Shown here: positions 1 through 5,536 of the stretch, in pieces
Numbering within the stretch: position 1 is the first letter of the stretch
Layout: each line of letters starts with the position of its first letter
Assembly: GCA_900772625.1 (NCBI GenBank)
Contig: CAAHEQ010000084.1
Coordinates: 1-15,592, forward strand
Direction: 5' to 3'
Length of the DNA: 15,592 bases
Origin: Alphaproteobacteria bacterium
GTDB taxonomy: Bacteria > Pseudomonadota > Alphaproteobacteria > CAAHEQ01 > UBA3637
The notes under the pieces: model-generated
Databases searched by the model: none
What the model saw: the letters and a program-made list of their open reading frames with translations, nothing else
What the model was told of the DNA's origin: nothing
Program-made: the position numbers and the translations under genes

Positions 1-676
1 AAATATACTTGAGCTTGTCGGGAGCGGTAATTCGCAAAACAACTTTGTTTGAAAGAGGATTAAACAAAGGCTCGATTAAAAAGCTTTGACTTTGCACCAC
101 AATTTTAAATGAATGCTGCATTTTTTCTTTGAGCAAGCGGCGTACAACTTTTGTTTTTTCGACCAAGCTATCACTTTTTTTATGCGCTTTTTGCTTGTCG
201 GAGAGCAGTGCTTCTGGCGCTGTAATCTCGAGATTTTTGATTTTCTTAAAATCGGCAATCGCCTCGGATTCTAAAATCCGATCCAAAAGCGATAAAAAGT
301 TTTCCTTTGAGCCAAAGCTTTCTGGCACAGCTCCGATTTCACGCGCGGGACATTTGCGTTCGAACGCCCACGGCGTGATCGTGGGGATTAAGCTTAGGCA
401 CTTTTCTATGGACTCTTTAGCAAAAAACTCTTTGAACCATTCACTGTAAACATCAAGATACGCATAATACCAATTGACAAAATCGCTGCGCTTTTCAAAG
501 GCGCTGCAAAACGCAAAAAAGTTTTCGCGCATATTAGTTTTATCACCGATAATCAAGCCGATGAATTTATATCGTTTGCGCTTTTCCATTTTAGGCATCG
601 CTTTGAGCCAGCCCATTAAGTCCAGCTTTTCTGGATTATTGCGTTTGATGAATTGTTCGATTTTTTTTGATAACAT
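1..676 (-). CDS. Unrecognised protein, 3' end cut by the window edge
   Basis: An open frame runs from an ATG at 676 to the left edge without a stop, giving 225 visible residues. It begins MLSKKIEQFIKRNN and is rich in Lys, Phe and Trp, for example FVNWYYAYLDVYSEWF around residues 70-85. The region near residues 155-190 is lysine-rich and probably helical. I see no signal peptide, membrane segment or nucleotide-binding motif, and I do not recognise the family. The start is well supported: an AAAGGGG ribosome-binding site lies 5 nt upstream, and a TTGATT-17-TAATCT promoter-like pair lies just before it. It follows the RHH gene by 52 bp on the same strand, so it could also be reached by read-through from sspB. 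The function is unknown. Competing frames on the plus strand here lack comparable start signals. Confidence 0.75.
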   Translation of the reverse strand, partial: MLSKKIEQFIKRNNPEKLDLMGWLKAMPKMEKRKRYKFIGLIIGDKTNMRENFFAFCSAFEKRSDFVNWYYAYLDVYSEWFKEFFAKESIEKCLSLIPTITPWAFERKCPAREIGAVPESFGSKENFLSLLDRILESEAIADFKKIKNLEITAPEALLSDKQKAHKKSDSLVEKTKVVRRLLKEKMQHSFKIVVQSQSFLIEPLFNPLSNKVVLRITAPDKLKYI

Positions 677-695
677 TTTATCCCCTTTAACACTT

Positions 696-724
696 AGATT
701 AGCGGAGATATTTTATAAAATCAA
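696..724 (-). promoter_or_regulatory. Possible promoter for the left-edge gene
   Basis: On the minus strand TTGATT (724-719) and TAATCT (701-696) are separated by 17 nt. The pair sits between the RHH stop codon and the AAAGGGG ribosome-binding site of the unrecognised gene. The match is moderate, so read-through from sspB-RHH remains possible. Confidence 0.4.
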
Positions 725-728
725 GAGT

Positions 729-935
729 TTATTTTAATTTTTCTTTCAGCTTATTTAAAATAAAAACGCGCAAAGCGCTGGACAAGTTCGAATGGCGAGA
801 AGCGTCTATTTGTCCAATCAGCTGCGCCAGTGATTTATTTTCTTGCAAAGCTATGATTTTCAGCTCTTGCCAAAACTCATCTTCAAGGCTAAAGCTTGTT
901 TTGTGGCCGTACAGTTCAACCGAATGCTTTTTCAT
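729..935 (-). CDS. Ribbon-helix-helix domain protein (RHH_4-like), 68 aa
   Basis: This is a small one-domain protein. Residues 1-20 (KKHSVELYGHKTSFSLEDEF) match the strand and turn of the ribbon-helix-helix family common in alphaproteobacteria (Pfam RHH_4 type). The next part, FWQELKIIALQ...SLAQLIGQID, forms the first helix, and NLSSALRVFILNKL is the signature second helix. Such proteins are presumed to bind DNA as dimers, but the targets of this family are not established. Its ATG overlaps the sspB TGA by 4 bases (ATGA), which suggests translational coupling. The same partnership, an SspB-family gene next to an RHH_4 gene, is familiar in other alphaproteobacteria. The length is normal for the family. 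The family call comes from pattern recognition without a database search; the operon link is seen directly. Confidence 0.85.
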   Translation of the reverse strand: MKKHSVELYGHKTSFSLEDEFWQELKIIALQENKSLAQLIGQIDASRHSNLSSALRVFILNKLKEKLK

Positions 936-1366
936 TTTTTAGCTCTCATCGCAGCCAAGTCAATCACTTCGGCAGGGTGCTGCTGTTTAATCTCGAGAGC
1001 AGGCTCTTTTTTGTCGTGCATCAAAGCGGGCATAAATTGCAAAGCAAATTGTTCGGAAGGATCCGCAAAACCCAGCAACGCTTTAAACGGCACAACCAAG
1101 CGTTCAGGCTTGCCATTAAATGAAAGCAGCACGGAAAACGAATCTTCTTCAACTTTCAACTCGTCAAACTGGTGTTGCAAAACAATCGTCATTTCATTTG
1201 GATAACGCTCTTTCAAAAAAGCGGGTATCAAAACGCCTTGTGCTGTTGTATCAAAAGTAATGTAAAAATGGCTGTTCCCTTCAAGACCTTTTAGGGCCGT
1301 ATCGTTTAATACATCTTTAACAACGCCAAGCAGCGCTTTTTGAATAAGCTTTTGATATTTTTCCAT
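932..1366 (-). CDS. sspB: SspB, adaptor that delivers ssrA-tagged proteins to ClpXP
   Basis: This 144-residue protein matches alphaproteobacterial SspB. An N-terminal helix (YQKLIQKALLGVVKDVL) leads into the beta-rich tag-binding domain (HFYITFDTTAQGV, then the conserved RYPNEMTIVLQHQFDELKV block, then FNGKPERLVVPFKAL). A charged linker follows, ending in AEVIDLAAMRAKK, which fits the C-terminal ClpX-binding (XB) tail of the family. The protein dimer holds the tmRNA-encoded tag and tethers it to the ClpX N-terminal zinc domain in the cytoplasm. The ATG at 1366 has a GAGG ribosome-binding site 6 nt upstream. The gene begins about 50 nt after the end of the tmRNA gene on the same strand, with no clear promoter between them, so it may be read from the ssrA promoter. 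clpP, clpX and lon lie upstream in the same direction. The downstream RHH gene overlaps it by 4 bp. Confidence 0.9.
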   Translation of the reverse strand: MEKYQKLIQKALLGVVKDVLNDTALKGLEGNSHFYITFDTTAQGVLIPAFLKERYPNEMTIVLQHQFDELKVEEDSFSVLLSFNGKPERLVVPFKALLGFADPSEQFALQFMPALMHDKKEPALEIKQQHPAEVIDLAAMRAKK

Positions 1367-1518
1367 CTGTTGCCTCTTTTGTTTTGTACCTCAGCGCGCT
1401 ACACAAAATCCCATCAATGCTTTTAAATAAAGCGACACTTTTCTGTTGCTGGGAAAGTGTCAACCCCACCTTTGGCTCTCATCGTCAAAGGGATTTAAGT
1501 TCGTCGCTAACCGTCAAA

Positions 1519-1557
1519 TTAGACAGCCATAGCAACTGGAGCGAAATTATCATTCGC
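1519..1557 (-). other. tmRNA tag reading frame, ANDNFAPVAMAV
   Basis: From the resume codon GCG (1557-1555) the codons read A-N-D-N-F-A-P-V-A-M-A-V and stop at TAA (1521-1519). With the alanine carried by tmRNA itself, the appended peptide would be AANDNFAPVAMAV. The ANDN start is typical of alphaproteobacteria. The end differs from the usual (L/V)AA, although two base changes (GTG to ATG, GCC to GTC) would produce it from an AVAA ending. Confidence 0.9.
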
Positions 1558-1643
1558 ATTTAATAAATCAGCCCGATAACGGCGGTACAATGCCGGATAC
1601 AAGGTGAAGTCTTTATTGTGCCTGTCGAAGCTGTTTCACCCCC

Positions 1644-1649
1644 ATAGAC
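1644..1649 (-). other. Short intervening segment between tmRNA pieces
   Basis: GTCTAT separates the acceptor CCA end (1650) from the first base of the coding piece (1643). It would have to be removed to free both ends. It is extremely short, leaving almost no room for a processing structure beyond the acceptor stem. Confidence 0.75.
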
Positions 1650-1735
1650 TGGTGGAGGTGTCGGGTACCGCCCCCGAGTCCAAAACACCTATTCCGCTTA
1701 CCGTTTAGCATCATAGTTGATTACTCAACGGCTTT

Positions 1736-1764
1736 ATTATAGCGACCTTATCTGCAAAAATCAA
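1736..1764 (-). promoter_or_regulatory. ssrA promoter
   Basis: TTGATT (1764-1759), a 17-nt spacer and a perfect TATAAT (1741-1736) form a strong sigma-70-type promoter on the minus strand. The predicted start near 1729 falls at the beginning of the tmRNA acceptor piece. Confidence 0.85.
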
Positions 1765-1927
1765 GAAAATTTTATATTTTTGGCCAAAGCGAAAACAATT
1801 TAACGAACCCGCAAGTAGCAAATAAGTGGGGGCGTTTTCAACCTTAACAACATTACGCAATCTTTACATCAGAACCGCCGCGGACATTTCGCACAGCGCG
1901 ACGGCAAAATTAAATCGCTATTTCCAC

Positions 1928-1966
1928 AAGCGCGGGGCGTCCATTTTCACGCTCCACCCCGCGCTT
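1928..1966. repeat. GC-rich nested palindrome, element H1
   Basis: Outer arms AAGCGCGGGG and CCCCGCGCTT give 10 bp. An alternative inner hairpin pairs GGGGCGT (1934-1940) with ACGCTCC (1949-1955) around the loop CCATTTTC. The GGGG segment is shared by both folds, so they exclude each other. It is a diverged copy of the element at 10204-10247. Confidence 0.8.
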
Positions 1967-2008
1967 TATGGTTATGTAGAAAGTTGCTTTGTTTATTCTC
2001 CCCTTTCT

Positions 2009-2060
2009 CAAAAAAATGATTTTTGACGCCCCAAAACCCAATCCAAAAATCATTTTTTTG
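2009..2060. repeat. AT-rich inverted repeat, copy 1
   Basis: CAAAAAAATGATTTTTG (2009-2025) and its perfect complement (2044-2060) form 17-bp arms around an 18-nt C-rich loop. A second copy with nearly the same arms and a different loop lies at 15300-15351. No gene end lies close by, so a terminator role is not obvious. Confidence 0.85.
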
Positions 2061-2128
2061 AATGATGAGATTAGGGGTGTTTTTTTCTTCTCAGAATCTT
2101 AGGAAGAAAGGTTTCTTCAATGATTTTA

Positions 2129-2170
2129 ATTTTGCAGGCGCGGCGCGCGAATTTCTCGCGCCTGCAAAAT
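2129..2170. repeat. GC-rich nested palindrome, element H3 (module copy 1)
   Basis: Arms ATTTTGCAGGCGCG (2129-2142) and CGCGCCTGCAAAAT (2157-2170) pair perfectly over 14 bp. A second left-hand segment, GCGCGA (2145-2150), can instead pair with TCGCGC (2156-2161). The flank plus element (2123-2170) differs at only 2 of 48 positions from 10322-10369. It is followed 31 nt later by element H4. Confidence 0.88.
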
Positions 2171-2201
2171 AAACAGACAGGGAGGGCGCAACAAATCCCA
2201 T

Positions 2202-2244
2202 AAGGGCTGGCGCGGTTTTTCCTCCGAGCCTCGCGCCAGCCCTT
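2202..2244. repeat. GC-rich nested palindrome, element H4 (module copy 1)
   Basis: Outer arms AAGGGCTGGCGCG and CGCGCCAGCCCTT give 13 bp. The alternative inner hairpin pairs GGCGCGG (2209-2215) with CCGAGCC (2224-2230), 6 of 7 pairs, around an 8-nt loop. It is homologous to 10401-10442 and, in reverse orientation, to 9922-9964. Confidence 0.88.
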
Positions 2245-2281
2245 GTCATAGCCCCCAAAAAACCATTATCAACCCATAGAA

Positions 2282-2313
2282 CCACCACGCCCGCACGACA
2301 TATCCGCTCTGGC
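2282..2313 (-). repeat. Short repeat R1 (inverted relative to R2)
   Basis: On the minus strand this reads CCAGAG, CGGATATGTCG, then TGCG, GGC and GTGGTGG. A similar block lies on the plus strand at 10509-10544 with a 5-nt insertion and a few substitutions. Both copies lie within about 70 bp of the H3-H4 module. The core match is only 11 nt, so common ancestry is plausible but not proven. Confidence 0.5.
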
Positions 2314-2324
2314 TCTTTGGACAT

Positions 2325-2355
2325 AAAAAAAAGCCGCCGTTAAAACAGCGACTTT
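2325..2355 (-). terminator. Terminator after tRNA-Val
   Basis: On the minus strand AAAGTCGCTG (2355-2346) pairs with CGGCGGCTTT (2339-2330), 10 bp with two G-U pairs, around the loop TTTTAA. The stem runs into eight T residues. It starts 5 nt after the tRNA-Val CCA end. Confidence 0.85.
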
Positions 2356-2359
2356 AAAT

Positions 2360-2436
2360 TGGTAGGCGGTAAGAGATTCGAACTCCTGACCCTCTCGGTG
2401 TAAACGAGATGCTCTAGCCAGCTGAGCTAACCGCCC
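2360..2436 (-). tRNA. tRNA-Val (UAC)
   Basis: The 77-nt minus-strand cloverleaf has acceptor arms GGGCGGT and ACCGCCT, discriminator A and an encoded CCA. The D-arm is GCTC/GAGC. The anticodon stem TCTCG/CGAGA holds the loop TTTACAC, giving anticodon TAC. The T-arm contains TTCGAAT. It has its own promoter (2471-2499) and terminator (2325-2355), so it appears to be a single-gene unit. Confidence 0.97.
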
Positions 2437-2440
2437 ACAA

Positions 2441-2486
2441 AAAAGGACTGCATTAAGGCAGAACAGGAGCATAATACAGTCCTTTT
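2441..2486 (-). terminator. HU terminator with the tRNA-Val promoter nested in it
   Basis: The arms AAAAGGACTG (2441-2450) and CAGTCCTTTT (2477-2486) pair over 10 bp. After one mismatch, ATTA/TAAT adds 4 bp, leaving a 16-nt loop. On the minus strand the right half ends in a T run, as expected for termination of HU transcripts. The -10 box of the tRNA-Val promoter lies exactly next to one arm inside the repeat, so transcripts from that promoter would not contain the full hairpin. Confidence 0.7.
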
Positions 2487-2499
2487 AAAACCTTGTCAA
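2471..2499 (-). promoter_or_regulatory. tRNA-Val promoter
   Basis: A perfect TTGACA (2499-2494), a 17-nt spacer and TATTAT (2476-2471) lie on the minus strand. The predicted start is near 2464, which gives a leader of about 28 nt before the mature tRNA end at 2436. The spacer is one arm of the HU terminator-like inverted repeat. Confidence 0.85.
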
Positions 2500-2512
2500 C
2501 TAAAATTTTAAA

Positions 2513-2791
2513 TTATTTGTTGACAGCGTCTTTCAAAGCTTTACCAGCGCGGAATTTTGGTTGCTTCGATGCAGGAATCTTAATCGCTGCGCCTGTGCGA
2601 GGATTGCGACCTTCAGAAGCTGCACGCTTTGTCATATAGAGTGTACCCCAACCGACAACACGAATGTCACCGCCTTTTTTCAATTCTTTTGGTGTGACAC
2701 CGAAGAAGAAAGAATCCAAAACATCATTAACAACTGTTTTAGATTGGTTTGTTTCTTTTGCGACTGCTGCAATCAATTCGTTTTTATTCAT
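2513..2791 (-). CDS. hup: HU-family DNA-binding protein
   Basis: This 92-residue protein is a complete HU family member. It has the N-terminal helices (MNKNELIAAVAKETNQSK), the VGWGTL core strand, and the beta-arm with the conserved RNPRTG motif (about residues 62-67) followed by IKIPASKQPKFRAGKALKDAVN. HU forms dimers that bind and bend DNA with little sequence preference in the nucleoid. An AAGGAG ribosome-binding site lies 8 nt before the ATG. The gene sits just after lon, the usual lon-hup order of proteobacteria, but it is separated from lon by a strong terminator and has its own promoter and a leader with a small hairpin. The length is normal for the family. I cannot tell whether it is the only HU or IHF-like protein of the organism. 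Confidence 0.95.
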   Translation of the reverse strand: MNKNELIAAVAKETNQSKTVVNDVLDSFFFGVTPKELKKGGDIRVVGWGTLYMTKRAASEGRNPRTGAAIKIPASKQPKFRAGKALKDAVNK

Positions 2792-2829
2792 AGTAAAGAC
2801 TCCTTTTGTCTAATAGTTAATATGATTTT

Positions 2830-2845
2830 TGGCTGTTTTCAGCCA
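2830..2845 (-). promoter_or_regulatory. Hairpin in the HU mRNA leader
   Basis: TGGCTG and CAGCCA form a perfect 6-bp stem around AAAA on the minus strand. It lies between the predicted HU transcription start (about 2846) and the ribosome-binding site, almost at the 5' end of the mRNA. A 5'-end hairpin like this could protect the message from decay. That role is inferred. Confidence 0.5.
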
Positions 2846-2852
2846 CATTTAG

Positions 2853-2882
2853 ATGTTAGGACGTTTTTGACCCTTCTGTCAA
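2853..2882 (-). promoter_or_regulatory. HU promoter
   Basis: A perfect TTGACA (2882-2877), an 18-nt spacer and TAACAT (2858-2853) lie on the minus strand. They sit between the lon terminator and the HU ribosome-binding site, giving a leader of about 55 nt. Confidence 0.65.
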
Positions 2883-2943
2883 CCAAAAAAATAATTTTTT
2901 TGATATTTTTCAAGCTTTTTTAGCCATTTTTTCTATAAAACAT

Positions 2944-2979
2944 AAAAAAAAGCGCTTAAAAGCATTAACTTTCAGCGCT
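2944..2979 (-). terminator. Terminator after lon
   Basis: On the minus strand AGCGCTGAAAG pairs with CTTTT-A-AGCGCT (11 bp, one bulge, one G-U), followed by eight T residues. It lies 45 nt after the lon stop and separates lon from HU. Confidence 0.88.
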
Positions 2980-3023
2980 ATTTATCTTTAAAAGGGCGGT
3001 TATCAGCCACTTTTTATACAATT

Positions 3024-5513
3024 TTAATTCACGGCAACGACCGATTCGTTTGTCGATTCGCTGACGGGCACTTCGGCTGGCAACGGTTGCAATTCTTTGA
3101 CCAAAGCATATTCCAACACTTCCCTGACATACTTCACGGGAATAATCTTAAGCCCCTTTTTCACATTGTCAGGAATTTCAGCCAAATCTTTTTGGTTTTC
3201 AAAAGGAATCAATACTGTTTTAATGCCGCTGCGCAACGCCGCCAAAAGTTTTTCTTTTAAGCCACCAATCGGCAACACGCGACCACGCAAAGTAATTTCA
3301 CCCGTCATCGCAATGTCTTTACGCACAGCAATACCCGTCAAAGCCGACACAAGCGATGTACACATCGTAATGCCTGCAGATGGGCCGTCTTTTGGAGTCG
3401 CCCCTTCTGGCACGTGTACGTGAATGTCATTCTTTTCAAACACGGACGATTGAATGCCAAACATCTTATGGTTTGCGCGAATGTATGAACGCGCTGCTTC
3501 CACGGACTCTTTCATCACATCACCCAGCTGACCTGTTAAAATAATATTGCCCTTGCCTGGCATTGTCACGGCTTCAATTGACAAAATCTCGCCTCCAACT
3601 TCCGTCCATGCCAAGCCCGTTGTCACGCCGACTAAATCTTCTTGTTCTGCCTTATCAAATGTATAGCGTGGCACGCCCGCAAAGTCGGCCAGATTCTTTT
3701 CCGTCACGCGCACAGAGTTGACTTTTTTGACCAAAATCTCTTTGACGGCCTTGCGTGCCAGATTGGCGATTTCACGTTCTAAATTACGCACACCTGCTTC
3801 ACGCGTATAAGAGCGGATCAGATCGCGAATAGCCCCCTCTGTCACCGAAAACTCATCATTCTTTAAGCCCGCCGCTTTCATTTGTTTAGCAATCAAGTGG
3901 CGCTTCGCAATTTCGACTTTTTCATCTTCTGTATAACCTGACAGCTGGATAATTTCCATTCTGTCCAACAGCGGACGTGGCATTTTCAGCGTGTTTGCAG
4001 TTGTCACAAACATCACGCCCGACAAGTCGTAATCGACCTCCAAATAATGGTCGTTAAACGTTGCATTTTGCTCGGGATCCAAAACTTCCAACAGTGCCGA
4101 GGACGGATCGCCACGCCAATCTGCGCCCAATTTATCAATCTCGTCCAGCAAAAACAGCGTGTTTAAAGTTTTGGCTTTTTTCATTCCTTGAATAATCTTG
4201 CCAGGCATTGCTCCGATATACGTTCTGCGATGACCACGAATTTCCGCCTCGTCACGCATACCGCCCAAGGACGCACGCACAAAGTGGCGACCCGTTGCTT
4301 TTGCAATTGATTGACCCAAAGATGTTTTACCCACACCAGGAGGGCCGACTAAACACAAAATAGGTCCCCGCATCGCGCCCGATTTTTGCAATACCGCCAA
4401 GTATTCCAAAATGCGCTCTTTCACTTTTTCCAAGCCATAGTGATCTTTATTCAAAATCGCTTCGGCCTTTTTTAAATCAATATTTGTTTTCTTTACTTTC
4501 TTCCATGGAATAGACACAAGCCAATCCAAATAATTGCGCACGATGCCCGCTTCTGCCGACATAGGCCCCATCATTTTAAGCTTGCGCAATTCGGCAAGTG
4601 CTTTTTCTTTCACGTCCTTTGGCATATGAGCCGCTTCAATGCGATTGCCGAGCTCCAACGTATCCGAACCTTCTTCACCATCGCCCAACTCTTTTTGAAT
4701 GGCTTTCATTTGCTCGTTCAAATAATACTCTTTTTGGCTTTTTTCCATTTGATTTTTGACGCGGCGGCGAATACGCTTTTCGACCTGCAACACGTTAATT
4801 TCTTTTTCCATTAAGCCATAAAGCGTTTCCAAACGTTCGGAAAGCGAACGCGTTTCCAATAACTTTTGCTTGTCATCGACTTTCAAGGACAGATGTGAAG
4901 AAATCGCATCAGCCAACTTCATCGGATCTTTCAATCCCGACACCACGGCCCACGCTTCAGGAGGCAAACGGCGATTCAGCGATGCATAACGTTCGAATTG
5001 TTCGCTGACCGAACGGACGAGCGCTTCCAGCTCATTCATCGATACCATTTTTTCTTGGACAAGCTCTGCCGTCACTTGCATAAACGGTTCTTCTGTAATG
5101 CCCGATTTAATTTCGGCGCGTTGCGTGCCCTCGACCAGCACTTTGAGCGTCCCGTCTGGCAAACGCAGCATTTGCAATACGGTCGCCAGTGTACCGACTT
5201 TGTACAAATCGTCCAGCGTTGGATCATCGACATTTGGATCCTTTTGCGTGACGAGCAAAATCTGTTTGTTCTGGCTTGTCACTGAATCCAAAGCATGTAC
5301 AGATTTTTCACGCCCAACAAACAAAGGAATAACCATATTGGGAAACAACACAATGTCGCGCAAAGGCAACAATGCATATTTGTTGTCATCGTTCTGTTTG
5401 CCCGCAGGTTGCTTTTCCTGTTGTGCTTTTTCGGCCGTAGCAGTTTTTTCTTGCGCTTTTGTATCTTGCGTACTGGCCAACGGCTCGTTTGTATTTTTTA
5501 CTTCATCTGTCAT
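3024..5513 (-). CDS. lon: Lon ATP-dependent protease
   Basis: This 829-residue protein covers the full LonA architecture. After a 45-residue Lys/Gln/Glu-rich N-terminal extension, the substrate-binding domain begins at YALLPLRDIVLFPNMVIPL. A coiled-coil segment follows (about 235-310). The AAA+ module has Walker A GPPGVGKT (390-397) and Walker B LFLLDEID (453-460). The protease domain carries the Ser-Lys dyad, Ser712 in DGPSAG and Lys755 in GGLKEKLLAA. Lon degrades misfolded and selected regulatory proteins in the cytoplasm. The ATG at 5513 has GAGGG 8 nt upstream and lies 23 nt after the clpX stop, so lon is very likely co-transcribed with clpX. A strong terminator ends the unit. The N-terminal extension is longer and more polar than in E. 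coli Lon. No key residue is missing. Confidence 0.98.
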   Translation of the reverse strand: MTDEVKNTNEPLASTQDTKAQEKTATAEKAQQEKQPAGKQNDDNKYALLPLRDIVLFPNMVIPLFVGREKSVHALDSVTSQNKQILLVTQKDPNVDDPTLDDLYKVGTLATVLQMLRLPDGTLKVLVEGTQRAEIKSGITEEPFMQVTAELVQEKMVSMNELEALVRSVSEQFERYASLNRRLPPEAWAVVSGLKDPMKLADAISSHLSLKVDDKQKLLETRSLSERLETLYGLMEKEINVLQVEKRIRRRVKNQMEKSQKEYYLNEQMKAIQKELGDGEEGSDTLELGNRIEAAHMPKDVKEKALAELRKLKMMGPMSAEAGIVRNYLDWLVSIPWKKVKKTNIDLKKAEAILNKDHYGLEKVKERILEYLAVLQKSGAMRGPILCLVGPPGVGKTSLGQSIAKATGRHFVRASLGGMRDEAEIRGHRRTYIGAMPGKIIQGMKKAKTLNTLFLLDEIDKLGADWRGDPSSALLEVLDPEQNATFNDHYLEVDYDLSGVMFVTTANTLKMPRPLLDRMEIIQLSGYTEDEKVEIAKRHLIAKQMKAAGLKNDEFSVTEGAIRDLIRSYTREAGVRNLEREIANLARKAVKEILVKKVNSVRVTEKNLADFAGVPRYTFDKAEQEDLVGVTTGLAWTEVGGEILSIEAVTMPGKGNIILTGQLGDVMKESVEAARSYIRANHKMFGIQSSVFEKNDIHVHVPEGATPKDGPSAGITMCTSLVSALTGIAVRKDIAMTGEITLRGRVLPIGGLKEKLLAALRSGIKTVLIPFENQKDLAEIPDNVKKGLKIIPVKYVREVLEYALVKELQPLPAEVPVSESTNESVVAVN

Positions 5514-5536
5514 TTAAATCCCTCACAAAAGTACGA

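Larger units (their letters stand above)
1419..1729 (-). ncRNA. ssrA: tmRNA, circularly permuted two-piece type
   Basis: Read on the minus strand, the acceptor piece comes first (about 1729-1650). It ends in a T-arm with stem TCGGG/CCCGA and loop GGCGGTA, followed by CACCTCC and ACCA. After only 6 nt (1649-1644) the coding piece starts with GGGGGTG at 1643. GGGGGUG pairs with CACCUCC to make the alanyl acceptor stem, including the G3-U70 pair used by alanyl-tRNA synthetase. Segments near 1600-1625 can also pair with the acceptor piece (CACC..TAT.CCG with CGG.ATA.GGTG), as expected for helix P2. The tag frame runs 1557-1519 and encodes ANDNFAPVAMAV-stop. Later hairpins lie at 1434-1461 (8-bp GACACTTT stem) and 1419-1433. 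The permuted order is typical of alphaproteobacteria. The exact 5' and 3' ends are estimates. Confidence 0.93.
1765..2324. other. Intergenic region between tRNA-Val terminator and ssrA promoter
   Basis: I see no convincing gene in this stretch. A 66-codon plus-strand frame at 1826-2026 has no clear ribosome-binding site and runs through a palindrome. The region holds four palindromes (1928-1966, 2009-2060, 2129-2170, 2202-2244) and a short repeat at 2282-2313 that recurs near 10.5 kb. Each is listed separately. Confidence 0.7.

Noticed and set aside
129..1205. Plus-strand frames opposite the left-edge gene, the RHH gene and sspB
   Set aside because: They lack ribosome-binding sites and family features, and the minus-strand genes explain the region.
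1826..2472. Short frames across the palindromes and tRNA-Val
   Set aside because: They run through tRNA, terminator and palindromes. One minus-strand product (GRLAQLARASRLHREGQEFESL) is the typical false protein read through a tRNA gene.
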